DNA of 64,000 nt from Marinilabilia salmonicolor JCM 21150 (GTDB lineage: Bacteria; Bacteroidota; Bacteroidia; Bacteroidales; Marinilabiliaceae). Position 1 is the stretch's first letter; each line of letters begins with the position of its first letter. The translations under genes and the position numbers were made by a program. This document shows positions 35,501 through 44,307 of this stretch, piece after piece. Below the pieces are notes generated by a model, which saw nothing but the letters and a program-made list of their open reading frames with translations, did not search any database and had not been told where the DNA came from. The DNA lies in contig NZ_AJKI01000012.1 in assembly GCF_000259075.1 (NCBI RefSeq), positions 51,943 to 115,942 on the forward strand. The letters are read 5' to 3'.

Positions 35501-35590
35501 GACGGGGCTTCCGGTTTTGGCATCGACGATTTCAATCTCTACCCCAGGGCCCGAAGCTTTGCCTTTGGGGTAAACCTCACCATTAAATAG
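32570..35590 (+). CDS. susC: SusC/RagA family TonB-linked outer-membrane protein
   Basis: TonB-dependent glycan transporter of 1006 aa from ATG 32570. The frame is open from 32423, and 32597 is another possible start, but the signal peptide MLLCLFILTGIVNFLMAQ fits these shorter starts. After the signal comes a carboxypeptidase-regulatory-like domain (LTGRVTDPQGDPMPGVTISL), then the plug (EEVVAVGYGSLKKEDVTGSV, QGRMTGVNISQ, DASSSAIYGSRGAAGVVIVT), then the 22-strand barrel to the end (FAFGVNLTIK). With the SusD encoded 55 bp downstream it forms the outer-membrane pair importing starch oligosaccharides, as judged by the following GH13. No regulator gene is adjacent. Confidence 0.93.
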   Translation: MQTTKNLSFMRNSKEKIRFLVNIRHRGTMLLCLFILTGIVNFLMAQEKNLTGRVTDPQGDPMPGVTISLKGTTSGTITDMNGIYTLHEVPDDALLVFSFIGMQTQEIAVAGRSRIDVTLQPAVIGLEEVVAVGYGSLKKEDVTGSVNRMMSDNFNPGPVTNPLQQLQGRMTGVNISQAGSDPNQAPTIRIRGINSLAGGNDPLVVVDGVQGGPELLQTLSPSDIASFDVLKDASSSAIYGSRGAAGVVIVTTRSGKAGKMQLEVNSISSLETVAGKPDLMNAAQWRHYVDQSGISASDYGADTNWFDEITRNGHIMNNNIAISGGTEQLSYRASLSYISQEGILLESGSDRLTGSLKVQQKNLNDRLQTTLHLNVNTTKADFVATDDYDDINTALVAAYQRRPVEPVVNSDGSFFYDSSIWGYVNPVALLKETRNQGNMDSYFGSIKSEYNLWEDLKLGVFASKRKHNNTYGYYQPGDLFGTNGYTYHGYAQKSQTALHEGLLDLTLNYRKTLKNHRIAFTGVYEWQQSANEGFKAIGRDFISDINDFNNLGNGNIGDVQSGDISSFKDESTLISYLARLNYAYRDKYLLTMNIRHDGSSKLGKSNKWGTFPSASVAWRISQEPFLSNSSTIDDLKLRLGYGETGNQGGLVPYQSLRLLASQGSTLFNGRPVTLYGTSQNENENLKWEVKKMVNIGLDFHLLKNRLMGSFDYYNGHTDNMLYEYAVPVPPFYTNTLWANIGEMTNKGFECSLEYLPVKTENTSWSVGINFSTNENKIKSLNGTLNGNELSTDLVPYGYADGRAVSFLKVGDPVGVFYVYKHAGIDDQGNEILADLNNDGSVTIDNRSPDRYNAGNPQPDFTYGINTSFRHKNFDAMLVFTGSQGNEIYNGTWSRLNRLGEIGILNMAPEAVDNGFKVMSDFSDFWIQDGSFFRLSNLTLGYNIPVRNEAISRLRLSFTANNLFVITGYKGTDPEIQSDGASGFGIDDFNLYPRARSFAFGVNLTIK

Positions 35591-35645
35591 AAGTGTCTGT
35601 TCAAGAATTATAATCACAACTGTAAAACCATTAAAAATAAAAGTC

Positions 35646-37127
35646 ATGAATAAATTCCTGATATATTTCAGCCTGTTATTCCTTCTGCTGCCGGCATGTA
35701 GCAATCTGGACGAAAAGGTTTACGACCAGATAGAGGCCGACCGCTTCTACACCACCGACGAGCAGATCACCAATGCCCTGGCCCGAATTTATGCCCAGCT
35801 GCGCAGCGAAGCCAACCACCAGGGATATGCAGGCGAAAAGGGGTGGTACGACCTCAATGAAGTCACCACCGACGAACTGATGATTCCCGCCCGTGGCGCT
35901 TCCTGGCAGGATGGCGGTGTTTGGATGCAGCTCTACCGCCACAACTGGACACCCTCACACAACTTTCTGGGAGGTACCTGGGAGTGGCTCTACCAGGCCA
36001 TTATCGATTGTAACACGGCACTCGAGGTGTTCAATGCCAGCCAGTCCGGCGAACAATACATTGCAGAAGCCCGGGTGCTGCGCAGCTTCTTCTATTTCCT
36101 GCTGCTCGATGGCTGGGGAAATGTTCCGGTAATCACCGATCGCGCCACTCCCCTTTCGGAAACATCGCAAAGCACACGCAGCGAAGTTTTTGCTTTTGTC
36201 GAAAAAGAACTCCGCGAAAATGTTCCCCTGCTGGGCGATGCCAAAGAAAGCCTCTATGGCAGGTTTAACCAGGCGGCCGGATATTCCCTGCTGGCCAAAC
36301 TTTATTTGAATGCAGAGGTTTACACCGGCACTAATCGATGGGCCGATGCTCTGGAAGCCTGCAACAAAGTGGAAGAACTGGGGTATGACCTCCATAACGA
36401 TTACTTCGCTCTGTTCGGGGATGAATGCCCTACCGACGAAGTGATACTGGCCATCCCCATTGATCCCGTACTGGCTCCCAAGATGATTTATGAATTCCGG
36501 ACACTGGCCTACGAACATGGTCAGGCTTATGGCATCAGCTCCTGGAACGGGGCTTGTGTGCATGAAAATTTCCTCCGGAAATATGCCAATGGAGACATCC
36601 GAAAAAATCAGTGGATCTACGGCGAACCGGTAGAGGTAAACGGTCAGGTCGTGAAAAACGGCAACGGAGGAGATCTGGTGTACCAACCTTCCATCGCAAG
36701 CCTCGAAAATGCCGGAACTTACGAAGGGGCACGCAATCTCAAATTTTCCTTCGAGCGGGCCCCCTACAACGGCAACAGCGGTGGCAATGACTTCCCCGTT
36801 TTTCGTTTTGCCGATGTATTGCTGATGAGGGCTGAATGTGCACTACGCCTGAATGATGAGTTACAGGCGGTGTCAGACCTGAACAGGGTGCGCCAGAGAG
36901 CCGGGCTGCCTCCCTTTTCGGGAACGCTGACCCCTGGGGAGCTTCTGGATGAGCGGGCACGTGAATTATGCTGGGAAGGATGGCGCCGCCAGGATCTGAT
37001 CCGGTTGGGCAAATTTGGTACTGCACACGACTTCATGCCCGGAAGCCACAACCATTTCGAGCTGTTTCCTATTGCCGAAACTACGCTGGCCAACAATCCC
37101 GGCCTGACCCAAAACAAAGGCTACTAA
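35646..37127 (+). CDS. susD: SusD/RagB family starch-binding outer-membrane lipoprotein
   Basis: A 493-aa lipoprotein with signal MNKFLIYFSLLFLLLPACSN (lipobox LPAC). Typical features: RFYTTDEQITNALARIY, YQAIIDCNTALEVF, EARVLRSFFYFLLLDGWGNV (the conserved RA-x-R-x-F/Y-x-L motif region), then FRFADVLLMRAECALRLN and RARELCWEGWRRQDLIRLGK. It acts as the glycan-binding lid of the SusC barrel. Same operon as susC and the amylase. Confidence 0.93.
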   Translation: MNKFLIYFSLLFLLLPACSNLDEKVYDQIEADRFYTTDEQITNALARIYAQLRSEANHQGYAGEKGWYDLNEVTTDELMIPARGASWQDGGVWMQLYRHNWTPSHNFLGGTWEWLYQAIIDCNTALEVFNASQSGEQYIAEARVLRSFFYFLLLDGWGNVPVITDRATPLSETSQSTRSEVFAFVEKELRENVPLLGDAKESLYGRFNQAAGYSLLAKLYLNAEVYTGTNRWADALEACNKVEELGYDLHNDYFALFGDECPTDEVILAIPIDPVLAPKMIYEFRTLAYEHGQAYGISSWNGACVHENFLRKYANGDIRKNQWIYGEPVEVNGQVVKNGNGGDLVYQPSIASLENAGTYEGARNLKFSFERAPYNGNSGGNDFPVFRFADVLLMRAECALRLNDELQAVSDLNRVRQRAGLPPFSGTLTPGELLDERARELCWEGWRRQDLIRLGKFGTAHDFMPGSHNHFELFPIAETTLANNPGLTQNKGY

Positions 37128-37160
37128 ACTGATGAATCAGGAGTCACAGCATATATAACG

Positions 37161-37271
37161 ATGAGTGGTTGAGCTCGAAAAACGGGAAGGTTAAGTAAAA
37201 AGAGAAGGCCAACCTGGTTTAATGCTGCCTTATCATAATGCCTGCCTCCGGTTGCACGGCTCACCACTCAT
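37161..37271 (+). promoter_or_regulatory. Inverted repeat between susD and the amylase gene
   Basis: ATGAGTGGTTGAGC at 37161-37174 pairs, with one bulge, with GCTCACCACTCAT at 37259-37271 around about 84 bases. It may be a transcript-stabilising or attenuating stem that lowers expression of the distal gene. Role inferred. Confidence 0.4.
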
Positions 37272-37334
37272 TTCACAGTCATACTTGCTTGTGCTCTGTT
37301 CATTTATACCGATCATTCAGTAATAAAAAACATC

Positions 37335-39194
37335 ATGAAATACAAAACAATCACTTCTCTTATACTCATGTTCCTGACTCTTTCCTGTGCCCACAGCGAG
37401 AACAGCAGCGTTCAACGCATAGATCCTCCATACTGGTGGACCGGGATGTCCAATCCCCACCTTCAGCTGATGGTGTATGGAAAAAACATTTCAGCCAGCT
37501 CCGTTTCCGTTGATTACCCCGGAGTCACCTTACAGCAAGTGCACCGCATGGATAATGCCAATTACCTCTTCCTGGATATTACCATCCGGCCCGGCACACC
37601 GGCAGGAACGCTGCCCATCAACTTCGGAGACTATACTTTTAACTATCGCTTGTACCCCAAACCCCGGAAGCAGGGAAGAAACCGGGGAATAAATTCTGAA
37701 GACCTGGTTTACCTCATCATGCCGGACCGTTTTGCCAACGGAGATCCGGAAAACGACCTCATCCCCTCAATGCAGGAGATGGTTCTTAGCCGGGATTCCA
37801 TGTATTACCGGCATGGAGGCGACCTTCAGGGCATCATCGATCATCTCGATTACATTGAGGAGCTGGGGGTCACCACCATTTGGTGTACCCCGGAAGTGGA
37901 AAATGATCAACCTGTAACTTCGTATCACGGCTATTCCGTTACCGATCATTATCAGATCGATCCCCGTCTGGGATCCAACCGGCTCTATGAGCAGTATGTG
38001 AGCCTCTGTCATCAAAAAGGAATCAAAGTCATTAAGGATGTGGTGCTCAATCACATCGGGAGTGAACACTGGATGCTCAAAGATCTTCCGATGGATGACT
38101 GGCTCAACGATCCCGTAAAATACCCGAAAAGCACCTACAATTGCGAACCGGTAATGGATCCTTATGCCGCGCAAAAAGATCGGCAGACCACACTGAAAGG
38201 CTGGATTCACCACTCCATGCCCGATCTGAACAACGACAATGAGTTTGTTCAGAAATACCTGACTCAAAACACTATCTGGTGGCTCGCCTTTGCTGGTATT
38301 GACGGGATACGTTTCGACACCTATTTTTACAACAACCCCCAATATCTTGTACATTGGGCCTCCCGGGTAAAAGAAGAGTTTCCGGAAGTAACCATCCTTG
38401 CCGAAACATGGGTCAACGGCATGACAAAACAGGCCTGGTTCAGCGGAGGAAACACCGTCAACCGGGGACTGGACACCCACATCGACGGAATCACCGACTT
38501 CCGGTTGCGGGAAGCCATCATAAAAATGCTGAATCAGTCACCCGATCAATGGAGAAACAAACTCACACCCAATGTGGCCATGAACCCTGTATATGCAACC
38601 CTGGCGGGAGATTTCATCTATCAGTCTCCCTCCTGCAACCTGGCTTTTCTGGACAATCATGACCTGAGCCGAATCTCCACCGTTCTGGGAGAAGATGTGC
38701 AAAAGCTCAAAAACGCGCTCACCCTGCTGCTTACCACCAACCGAATTCCCCAGATATATTATGGCACCGAAATAGGAATGACCGGGTTCTGTAACCCTGA
38801 CGGACTGGTACGAAGCGACTTCCCCGGAGGATGGCCCGGTGACAAAGAAAACAAGTTCACCCGGAAAGGCCGTAACAAACAGGAAAATGAAATTTACAAT
38901 TTCGTAAAACGCCTGGCCCGTTACCGCAAAAATTCCGATGCCCTGAAAAAAGGAAAAATGATGCAATACTTCCCAACCAACAATGTGTATGTCTATTTCC
39001 GTTACACCGACAATCAAACTGTCATGGTGGTGTTCAACTCCAATAACCGGGAAATATTCCTCAATGCTGATGATTTTTCCGAAAGGACACAGGCAGCGTC
39101 CTCAGCACTGAATGTAATGACAGACAATGCCATCAAAAACCTGAACCGCATTCCGGTTCCGGCCATGGAAGCAGCCGTTTTTCAACTGGAATAA
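37335..39194 (+). CDS. susA: SusA-like GH13 neopullulanase / cyclomaltodextrinase lipoprotein
   Basis: Alpha-amylase family enzyme of 619 aa that splits maltodextrins or cyclodextrins. Cys18 in FLTLSCAHS is a lipobox, so it is predicted lipid-anchored, probably facing the periplasm. Residues 30-108 form the N-terminal cyclomaltodextrinase Ig-like domain. The catalytic barrel has DVVLNH (235-240), GIRFDTY with nucleophile Asp328, ILAETW with acid/base Glu357, and FLDNHD with Asp443. YGTEIGMTG follows near the end of the barrel. It stands 207 bp after susD and is the last gene before the terminator. Confidence 0.92.
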   Translation: MKYKTITSLILMFLTLSCAHSENSSVQRIDPPYWWTGMSNPHLQLMVYGKNISASSVSVDYPGVTLQQVHRMDNANYLFLDITIRPGTPAGTLPINFGDYTFNYRLYPKPRKQGRNRGINSEDLVYLIMPDRFANGDPENDLIPSMQEMVLSRDSMYYRHGGDLQGIIDHLDYIEELGVTTIWCTPEVENDQPVTSYHGYSVTDHYQIDPRLGSNRLYEQYVSLCHQKGIKVIKDVVLNHIGSEHWMLKDLPMDDWLNDPVKYPKSTYNCEPVMDPYAAQKDRQTTLKGWIHHSMPDLNNDNEFVQKYLTQNTIWWLAFAGIDGIRFDTYFYNNPQYLVHWASRVKEEFPEVTILAETWVNGMTKQAWFSGGNTVNRGLDTHIDGITDFRLREAIIKMLNQSPDQWRNKLTPNVAMNPVYATLAGDFIYQSPSCNLAFLDNHDLSRISTVLGEDVQKLKNALTLLLTTNRIPQIYYGTEIGMTGFCNPDGLVRSDFPGGWPGDKENKFTRKGRNKQENEIYNFVKRLARYRKNSDALKKGKMMQYFPTNNVYVYFRYTDNQTVMVVFNSNNREIFLNADDFSERTQAASSALNVMTDNAIKNLNRIPVPAMEAAVFQLE

Positions 39195-39249
39195 ACATTT
39201 GAGCGGTTTTAAGCCGTAAGCAAAACAGCCATTAAAAGGTGAGCTGATG

Positions 39250-39297
39250 AGGGATAAGCACGGAAGAACGGTCACTTCCGCAGTTTATCCCTTTTTT
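39250..39297 (+). terminator. Rho-independent terminator of the sus operon
   Basis: AGGGATAA (39250-39257) and an inner CGGAA (39261-39265) pair with TTCCG (39276-39280) and TTATCCCT (39285-39292), followed by a run of six T. A strong stem 56 bp after the amylase stop. Confidence 0.8.
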
Positions 39298-39299
39298 GT

Positions 39300-41385
39300 C
39301 CGGTTTTACATACTGATCCTGCGAAGAATCTCTCAGGAGTTAGTCGGTAGTGAGTAGTCAGTGGCCAGTAGTGGAGTCTTAACAAGATGAATCCCCTACC
39401 CCTCGTTTCCGCACGAGGGGTTTACCATCCCTCGTCTCCTGCCGAGAAAACAATTAAAGGCCCCTCCCCAACCCTCCACCCAAGGGGAGGGAGCAAGCCA
39501 CTTCTATCACAAACATTCTTTCTACCATACTTTCGCCCCACCGGGGCTGGTCCATGGCTTCAGATATTTTCGAACATTACTTTTCAACACCTCTTATTCC
39601 CTATAAAAAACAGATTACCTGTCTCATAGTATCTCAAAGTCCCCCCTGGCGGGATTTAGGGGGCCACCCCCTCACAACAACCGGCTATCACAAAAAAATC
39701 TTCCCCCTAAAAGAATCCATCCCCCTCTCGGGGAGGGGTTAGGGGAGGCTTTAATCCCCCTCTCTGGGAGGGGCTAGGGGAGGCCCTCTCTCTCCTTCGA
39801 CCCTCCTCCGACCCTCCGTCGTACCTGCTTCGACTCTCCTTCGACTGTTCTGCGACTCTTCTTCGACCTTATAAGAGTCGCAGAAAAGCCGAACAAAGGC
39901 CGAAGAAGCCCCGAACAAGCCTCGGAGAAGGGTCAAACGCCATCCAGCCAACTCGCTGTCATTCAACCATTTAATGCAATTACTATTTAACAAAATATTA
40001 AAATCATGCAGAGACAGACTTTCCAAAAGCAACATAACAAACTGTCAATAAACAGATTACGGAGTTAAGCACATCAAAAAAAGGTTCACCACTGCAGTGC
40101 CAATATTTTTAGTATTGAAATGATGACCTGGAATTTGTGGATCTAACTGCCAGAACATTTTTTCACCCATTCTTTACCTGCCCTTACAGGGCGTAAAAAC
40201 CAAACCTGTTTTTTCCCCGGGACGTTGCCACCGGGCTATATTTAGTTGGGCTTTCAGCCCGTATATTCCGGCATTCAAAAACTCATGAAAAGTTAGCCCC
40301 CTAAAACAAGGTGCTATTCTCATAAAAAAAACTGATAACCCCTCTACCCCTCGTTTCCGAACGAGGGGTTTACCATCCCTCGTCTCCTGACGAGAAAACA
40401 ATGAAAGACATTTTCCATGGTAACAGCCAGTCCCTGAAAGGGGCAAATTTGAGTAACCCCGGATGCAGTCCGGGGAAAAAAGGAACCCGGCACATAAGGT
40501 CCCTGAAAGGGGCCAACAAATCCGCATCCATAAACGTACGACTCCTTCAGCGTCGGTTTCTCTGGTGACCAAACTATAAACATGCGAGCCCTTCAGGCTC
40601 CGATCCTCCATACCCCTCATTTTCCGCACGAGAAAACAATTAAAAACCTCCTCTATATCCTCAGTGGTTTTGGCAATAGCACCAGATAATTGATCATTGA
40701 TCATTGATCATTGGTCATTGATCATTGGTCATTGCTCATTGGTCATTGCTCATTGCTCATTGCTCATTGGTCATTGGTCATTGGTCATTGGTCATTAAAA
40801 AGTGTCACCCCTGACGGGGCTTCATCTTTTCTATCACAAACATTCATTTTTACCATACTGCCGCCCCGCCGGGTCTGATCCATCATAAAAAGCAGGATTC
40901 GAACAATAATTATCTCCACCTATGAATTGAATAGCAAAAGAGGATTGCAAATCCCAGGTGGTCAAAACGGTCGGATTGCAAATCCGCCCGAACGGGGGCA
41001 GAAATCAAACAATTCTTACCCCGAGATTAATTGAAAAATACCTGGTAATATCCAAACCGCTGCCTGCCCTAACAGCTAAAAGGTACTAGCTATGAGCTAA
41101 CACCTCCATGCCCATTTCTCATCTGCGTCCATCTGCGCCATCAGCGGACTTCCCTGTCTCATAGTATCTCAAAGTCCCCCTTGGGGGGATTTAGGGGGCC
41201 ATTTCCTCCTAATTACAACTCATTACAAGAACGTTCTTTTCATTTTATATAAAAAAAGGTCGCTCTATCTTGCACCCATCAATCGATTGAAAGCGGACAA
41301 CCGTTTCGGGGTAGCTGCCGGGACAATTAAAGATCCGCATCATTAAAAAAAGAATCGGGAACCAGGTTCCTGAGAAAACAGAATA
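39300..41385 (+). repeat. Two-kilobase repeat-rich gap
   Basis: No gene supported. Family-C word at about 39308. CAGTAG-type words at 39345-39375. Composite family D at about 39388-39675 (CGTTTCCGCACGAGGGGT, CTCGTCTCCTGCCGAG, CCCGCCGGGG-type hairpin, GGATTTAGGGGGCC end). GGGGAGGGGTTAGGGGAGGC words at 39715-39785. A degenerate CTTCGACTCT-type array at 39785-39870 followed by complementary words to 39905. A second part-copy of D at 40340-40400. Family F at 40430-40605 (TCCCTGAAAGGGGC). TTGATCATTGATCATTGG array at about 40685-40797. GGATTGCAAATCC palindromes at about 40950-41000. CATCTGCGTCCATCTGCG at about 41118. Confidence 0.75.
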
Positions 41386-41388
41386 ATG

Positions 41389-41589
41389 ATGAATAAAACA
41401 TTCAATTTCATCACCGGCGCATTGGGAACTGCCGGAACCATGCAAATGGTAGATCCTATCCCTGACGGAGGAGACGAGATCAGCACGCTGGTCATGCTCC
41501 TCACCAAGACCCTGATCAGTTTGCTGGGCGGTATCCTTACCAACCAGGTCGCAAAACTGTTCCGCAAAAAATCCGACAAAAAAGAATAG
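41389..41589 (+). CDS. Small hypothetical protein with one hydrophobic helix
   Basis: A 66-aa protein, MNKTFNFITGALGTAGTMQM, with a probable membrane helix near LVMLLTKTLISLLGGILTNQ and a lysine-rich end (FRKKSDKKE). A second ATG three bases upstream is equally possible. No family recognised. It is the only coding-like frame in about 2.9 kb and lies before the DUF6266 gene, separated by a structured element; small partner genes of this kind may accompany DUF6266 genes. Moderate confidence that it is real. Confidence 0.55.
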   Translation: MNKTFNFITGALGTAGTMQMVDPIPDGGDEISTLVMLLTKTLISLLGGILTNQVAKLFRKKSDKKE

Positions 41590-41604
41590 GCGGATATAAC
41601 CGTA

Positions 41605-41897
41605 GCCTGCTGAACAAATGAATAAAATTTTAAAACACTCTGCTGAATAAAAAAACTCTTTTATAAAAAAAGAGATTCACTGTTCAAAAGGCGCGGTGGC
41701 CTGTCCGTTTTCCGGGCCGGCGGCTGGCGGGAAGGGTTAATGGGCGACTTCAAGGCCTTGCGGGCCAGCCGGAAATTAACCCTGACGCGGGCAGATAGGT
41801 TTAAACCGACTAGACCTTTTTCGTTCTTTTTGGGGCAATGCCAAAAAGAACAAAAATAAAGAAATAAGAATCAGGGCTGCAGACTTATTCAGCAGGC
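41605..41897 (+). repeat. GC-rich element with nested inverted repeats
   Basis: Outer arms GCCTGCTGAA (41605-41614) and TTCAGCAGGC (41888-41897) are perfect inverted copies. TGCTGAATAA at 41641 pairs with TTATTCAGCA at 41885, competing for the same right arm. Inside are AGGGTTAAT (41733-41741) with ATTAACCCT (41775-41783), and the hairpin GTTCTTTTTGG (41822-41832) with CCAAAAAGAAC (41840-41850). No open frame. It looks like a mobile, structured intergenic element. Confidence 0.6.
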
Positions 41898-42110
41898 CCA
41901 AATTAAATCAATTTTTTAATCAGTCTGATCAGTAATAAAACAGCACACAGAGCCGCACCGCCGTGCGGCTCCCCTCTGGTAAAATCACCATGAGGGGTAC
42001 TGCGGAATTCCAGGGCCACACAAGCAAAGACGCGTCACCATGGATCCTGATGCTGATGAATCGGGCCCGGATGCTCATAACTAACCGGTCAGACACAAAA
42101 AACAAAAATC

Positions 42111-42749
42111 ATGGGAACAACCAAAAAAGGAATATTGGGTAATTTCTACGGAAAAGTAGGAACCGTAATCGGAAGTAAATGGAAAGGCATCAAATATATG
42201 CGTTCCTTGCCCGATCCGAGCAGTAAACCGCCTACAAACAGGCAACTGAACCAACGGGAGAAGTTCAGGCAGGCAACAGCCTTTCTACAACCGCTGGGGC
42301 CTGTCCTGAGAATAGGTTTCCGAACCCAGCAACAAAAGCAAACACCTATCAATGCAGCTCTTTCCGACCTGCTGATCAATGCCATGGAAGGCGAAGCTCC
42401 GGCTTTTGCCATCAATTATGAGCGTCTGAAAATTGCCAAAGGCAATCTCACAGGAGCCCGCGATGCTTCGACCAACCTGGAAGACAGCTCCATCAATTTC
42501 TCCTGGCACGACAATTCAGGTGAAGGAGACGCCCATGCAGAAGACGATGCACTGGTGGTGGCAGTCAGTGATACCGCAGCACCTCTAATGGCCATAGGGG
42601 CTGTCAGCCGTAGTAATGCAGCGGCCAGCCTGACAGTACCCCAGGGTACTTCAGGAAGTATATTCCATTGCTACCTGGCATTTGCCGGAACCGGAGAACG
42701 CACCCAGGTAAGTAACAGTAATTATCTGGGGACAGTGGAAATTCCGTGA
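42111..42749 (+). CDS. DUF6266 family protein
   Basis: A 212-aa protein starting MGTTKKGILGNFYGKVGTVI then GSKWKGIKYMRSLPDPSSKP, the hallmark N-terminus of DUF6266 proteins in Bacteroidota. The rest is predicted beta-rich, with NINFSWHDNSG-like fibronectin-type strands (INFSWHDNSGEGDAHAEDDA). Function unknown; no signal peptide is visible. The start is supported by a conserved N-terminus. Followed 16 bp later by a hairpin. Confidence 0.85.
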   Translation: MGTTKKGILGNFYGKVGTVIGSKWKGIKYMRSLPDPSSKPPTNRQLNQREKFRQATAFLQPLGPVLRIGFRTQQQKQTPINAALSDLLINAMEGEAPAFAINYERLKIAKGNLTGARDASTNLEDSSINFSWHDNSGEGDAHAEDDALVVAVSDTAAPLMAIGAVSRSNAAASLTVPQGTSGSIFHCYLAFAGTGERTQVSNSNYLGTVEIP

Positions 42750-42765
42750 TTCTAAGATCATAAAC

Positions 42766-42792
42766 AGGACCGGAGCTATTGGTTCCGGTCCT
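42766..42792 (+). terminator. Hairpin after the DUF6266 gene
   Basis: AGGACCGGA (42766-42774) and TCCGGTCCT (42784-42792) form a perfect 9-bp stem 17 bp after the stop. There is no T run, so termination is uncertain. Confidence 0.45.
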
Positions 42793-43082
42793 AACCTTAC
42801 ATTCCCGGATGAAACCTAAGATGGATACCAACAGAAAATTAAAATTTATTATACAAAATTCCGGTTTCCCAATCCTGTTTCCATTGAAACACGCAGAAAA
42901 CCTGGAAAATATCATCCTCATCCATCACTTCTCCGGTTTTATCTAAATTTATTAACACACTCATTATCTAAATATTAAACATTTCAGCCTTTATGAATTG
43001 AACCTTACCACCAATCATAAGAACTTGATTTTTTAATATATTTTAGTATATTTTTAGTTTCATTTCCAAAATAAACGGATAT

Positions 43083-43090
43083 TAATTTTG
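43083..43090 (+). promoter_or_regulatory. Possible -7 box (TAATTTTG)
   Basis: TAATTTTG fits the Bacteroidota TAnnTTTG box, 38 bp before the ATG at 43129, in a very AT-rich stretch. A clear -33 TTTG at the right distance is not seen. Confidence 0.35.
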
Positions 43091-43128
43091 ATATCCTTTA
43101 AACCAATTAACCTAAAAATCTAATTAAA

Positions 43129-44307
43129 ATGACCGAAACTCCCTTAACCCGGAGTTATTTCATGGTGCTCGACCATGTTAGAACCCAATGGCAAAATGTG
43201 GATCCAAGTAACCTTGATGACCCGGAAAAAGAATTCTCTCCCATTTTTGATTCCATCGTGAATCATATCAGGATGATAAACACCAATCCTCAAAAAACAG
43301 AAACAGTAGAACTACTGAGAAAATCCTTTAACAGTTTCATTTACATGAAACGTCAGTACGACAAATTTGACTGGCAAATAAATCAGGTTCCTCAAAAGTC
43401 ATTAAAGTCTTACTACATGGACGTGGCTTTCTATCTGAAAATATCGCATTTTCTAAACAATGCTGCCACAGTATGGTCCCCTTTACTCCCCCACAATATT
43501 CTGCCCCCATCCCATCTTACACATGCTAAGATTGATATGGAATCGTTGCAAAAGATAAAAACGCAATGCCCTCACCTGGAAGAGTTGATACACCGGGATA
43601 TCCGAACTCATCAGAATCCACTGAAATCAATGATCTCTACCCTGCCCTCATTCTCAGAAAAATATAAGGATCAGGGATTGACCCAAATGCTTAAAACGCT
43701 TGAAATCAATTTTGGTCTTTTCCCACCTCACAATCTTTCCGACGAAAAACTCATGCTTTCAAATTTGAAAAAAGCAAAATTGTATTTACAAAACAGTTCG
43801 TCAATTCTTAATTCTTTCAACATATTTTACAGGATCATAAATACAGGTATATTAAACATTTACAATACCGAAAATTTCATTTGCAGAATTATTGCAGAAT
43901 GTCTAAAGAGCAAAAATCCACTACCGGAACTGGAGAGAATAAATTCATCTTTATATGCTTATGGAAAACTGGGAAAACCACACTACACCAATTCCGAACT
44001 GAACACCAATACCTATTGCATTTACGACCACCTCAAAAGAAAAATCAAAAATGCCATTAAAGAGTCCATCGATGTTACCGACAGTACCCCCAAAATACAA
44101 TGGTTCGACAGTCAGGAGAAATTTCTGGAGCTTTTTAGCAAACTCATCAAAAACAAAACCATCCTCATTCCCAACCAACGCGACCGAAATAACACCATCA
44201 ACCTGATATCAAACATATTCCTGGTAAAAATGGTGCGTGGAGAAGGTTTCTACTCCCCTGTTTCTCTTGCTAAATATTTGCGGGAAAGAATCAGTGAATA
44301 TATATAG
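43129..44307 (+). CDS. Hypothetical protein, possibly RteC-like at the C-terminus
   Basis: A 392-aa protein, predicted alpha-helical and soluble. I do not recognise the family firmly. The last 80 residues (KIQWFDSQEKFLELFSKLIK, then ISNIFLVKMVRGEGFYSPVS and LAKYLRERISEYI) resemble the C-terminal pattern of RteC-type regulators of Bacteroidota mobile elements, in which a strand KIxW is followed by helices and a final segment with an S-LxxxLR motif. No other mobile-element gene is nearby. Single gene with its own promoter-like box; flanks are repeat-rich. Confidence 0.7.
   Translation: MTETPLTRSYFMVLDHVRTQWQNVDPSNLDDPEKEFSPIFDSIVNHIRMINTNPQKTETVELLRKSFNSFIYMKRQYDKFDWQINQVPQKSLKSYYMDVAFYLKISHFLNNAATVWSPLLPHNILPPSHLTHAKIDMESLQKIKTQCPHLEELIHRDIRTHQNPLKSMISTLPSFSEKYKDQGLTQMLKTLEINFGLFPPHNLSDEKLMLSNLKKAKLYLQNSSSILNSFNIFYRIINTGILNIYNTENFICRIIAECLKSKNPLPELERINSSLYAYGKLGKPHYTNSELNTNTYCIYDHLKRKIKNAIKESIDVTDSTPKIQWFDSQEKFLELFSKLIKNKTILIPNQRDRNNTINLISNIFLVKMVRGEGFYSPVSLAKYLRERISEYI

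Noticed and set aside
35955..36686. 243-aa minus-strand frame opposite susD
   Set aside because: Antisense shadow; susD motifs are intact on the + strand.
37767..38480. 237-aa minus-strand frame opposite the amylase gene
   Set aside because: Antisense shadow; the GH13 catalytic residues are on the + strand.
40174..40704. 176-aa minus-strand open frame
   Set aside because: It is made of families D and F repeat sequence; similar text at 44962-45162 is also only repeat.
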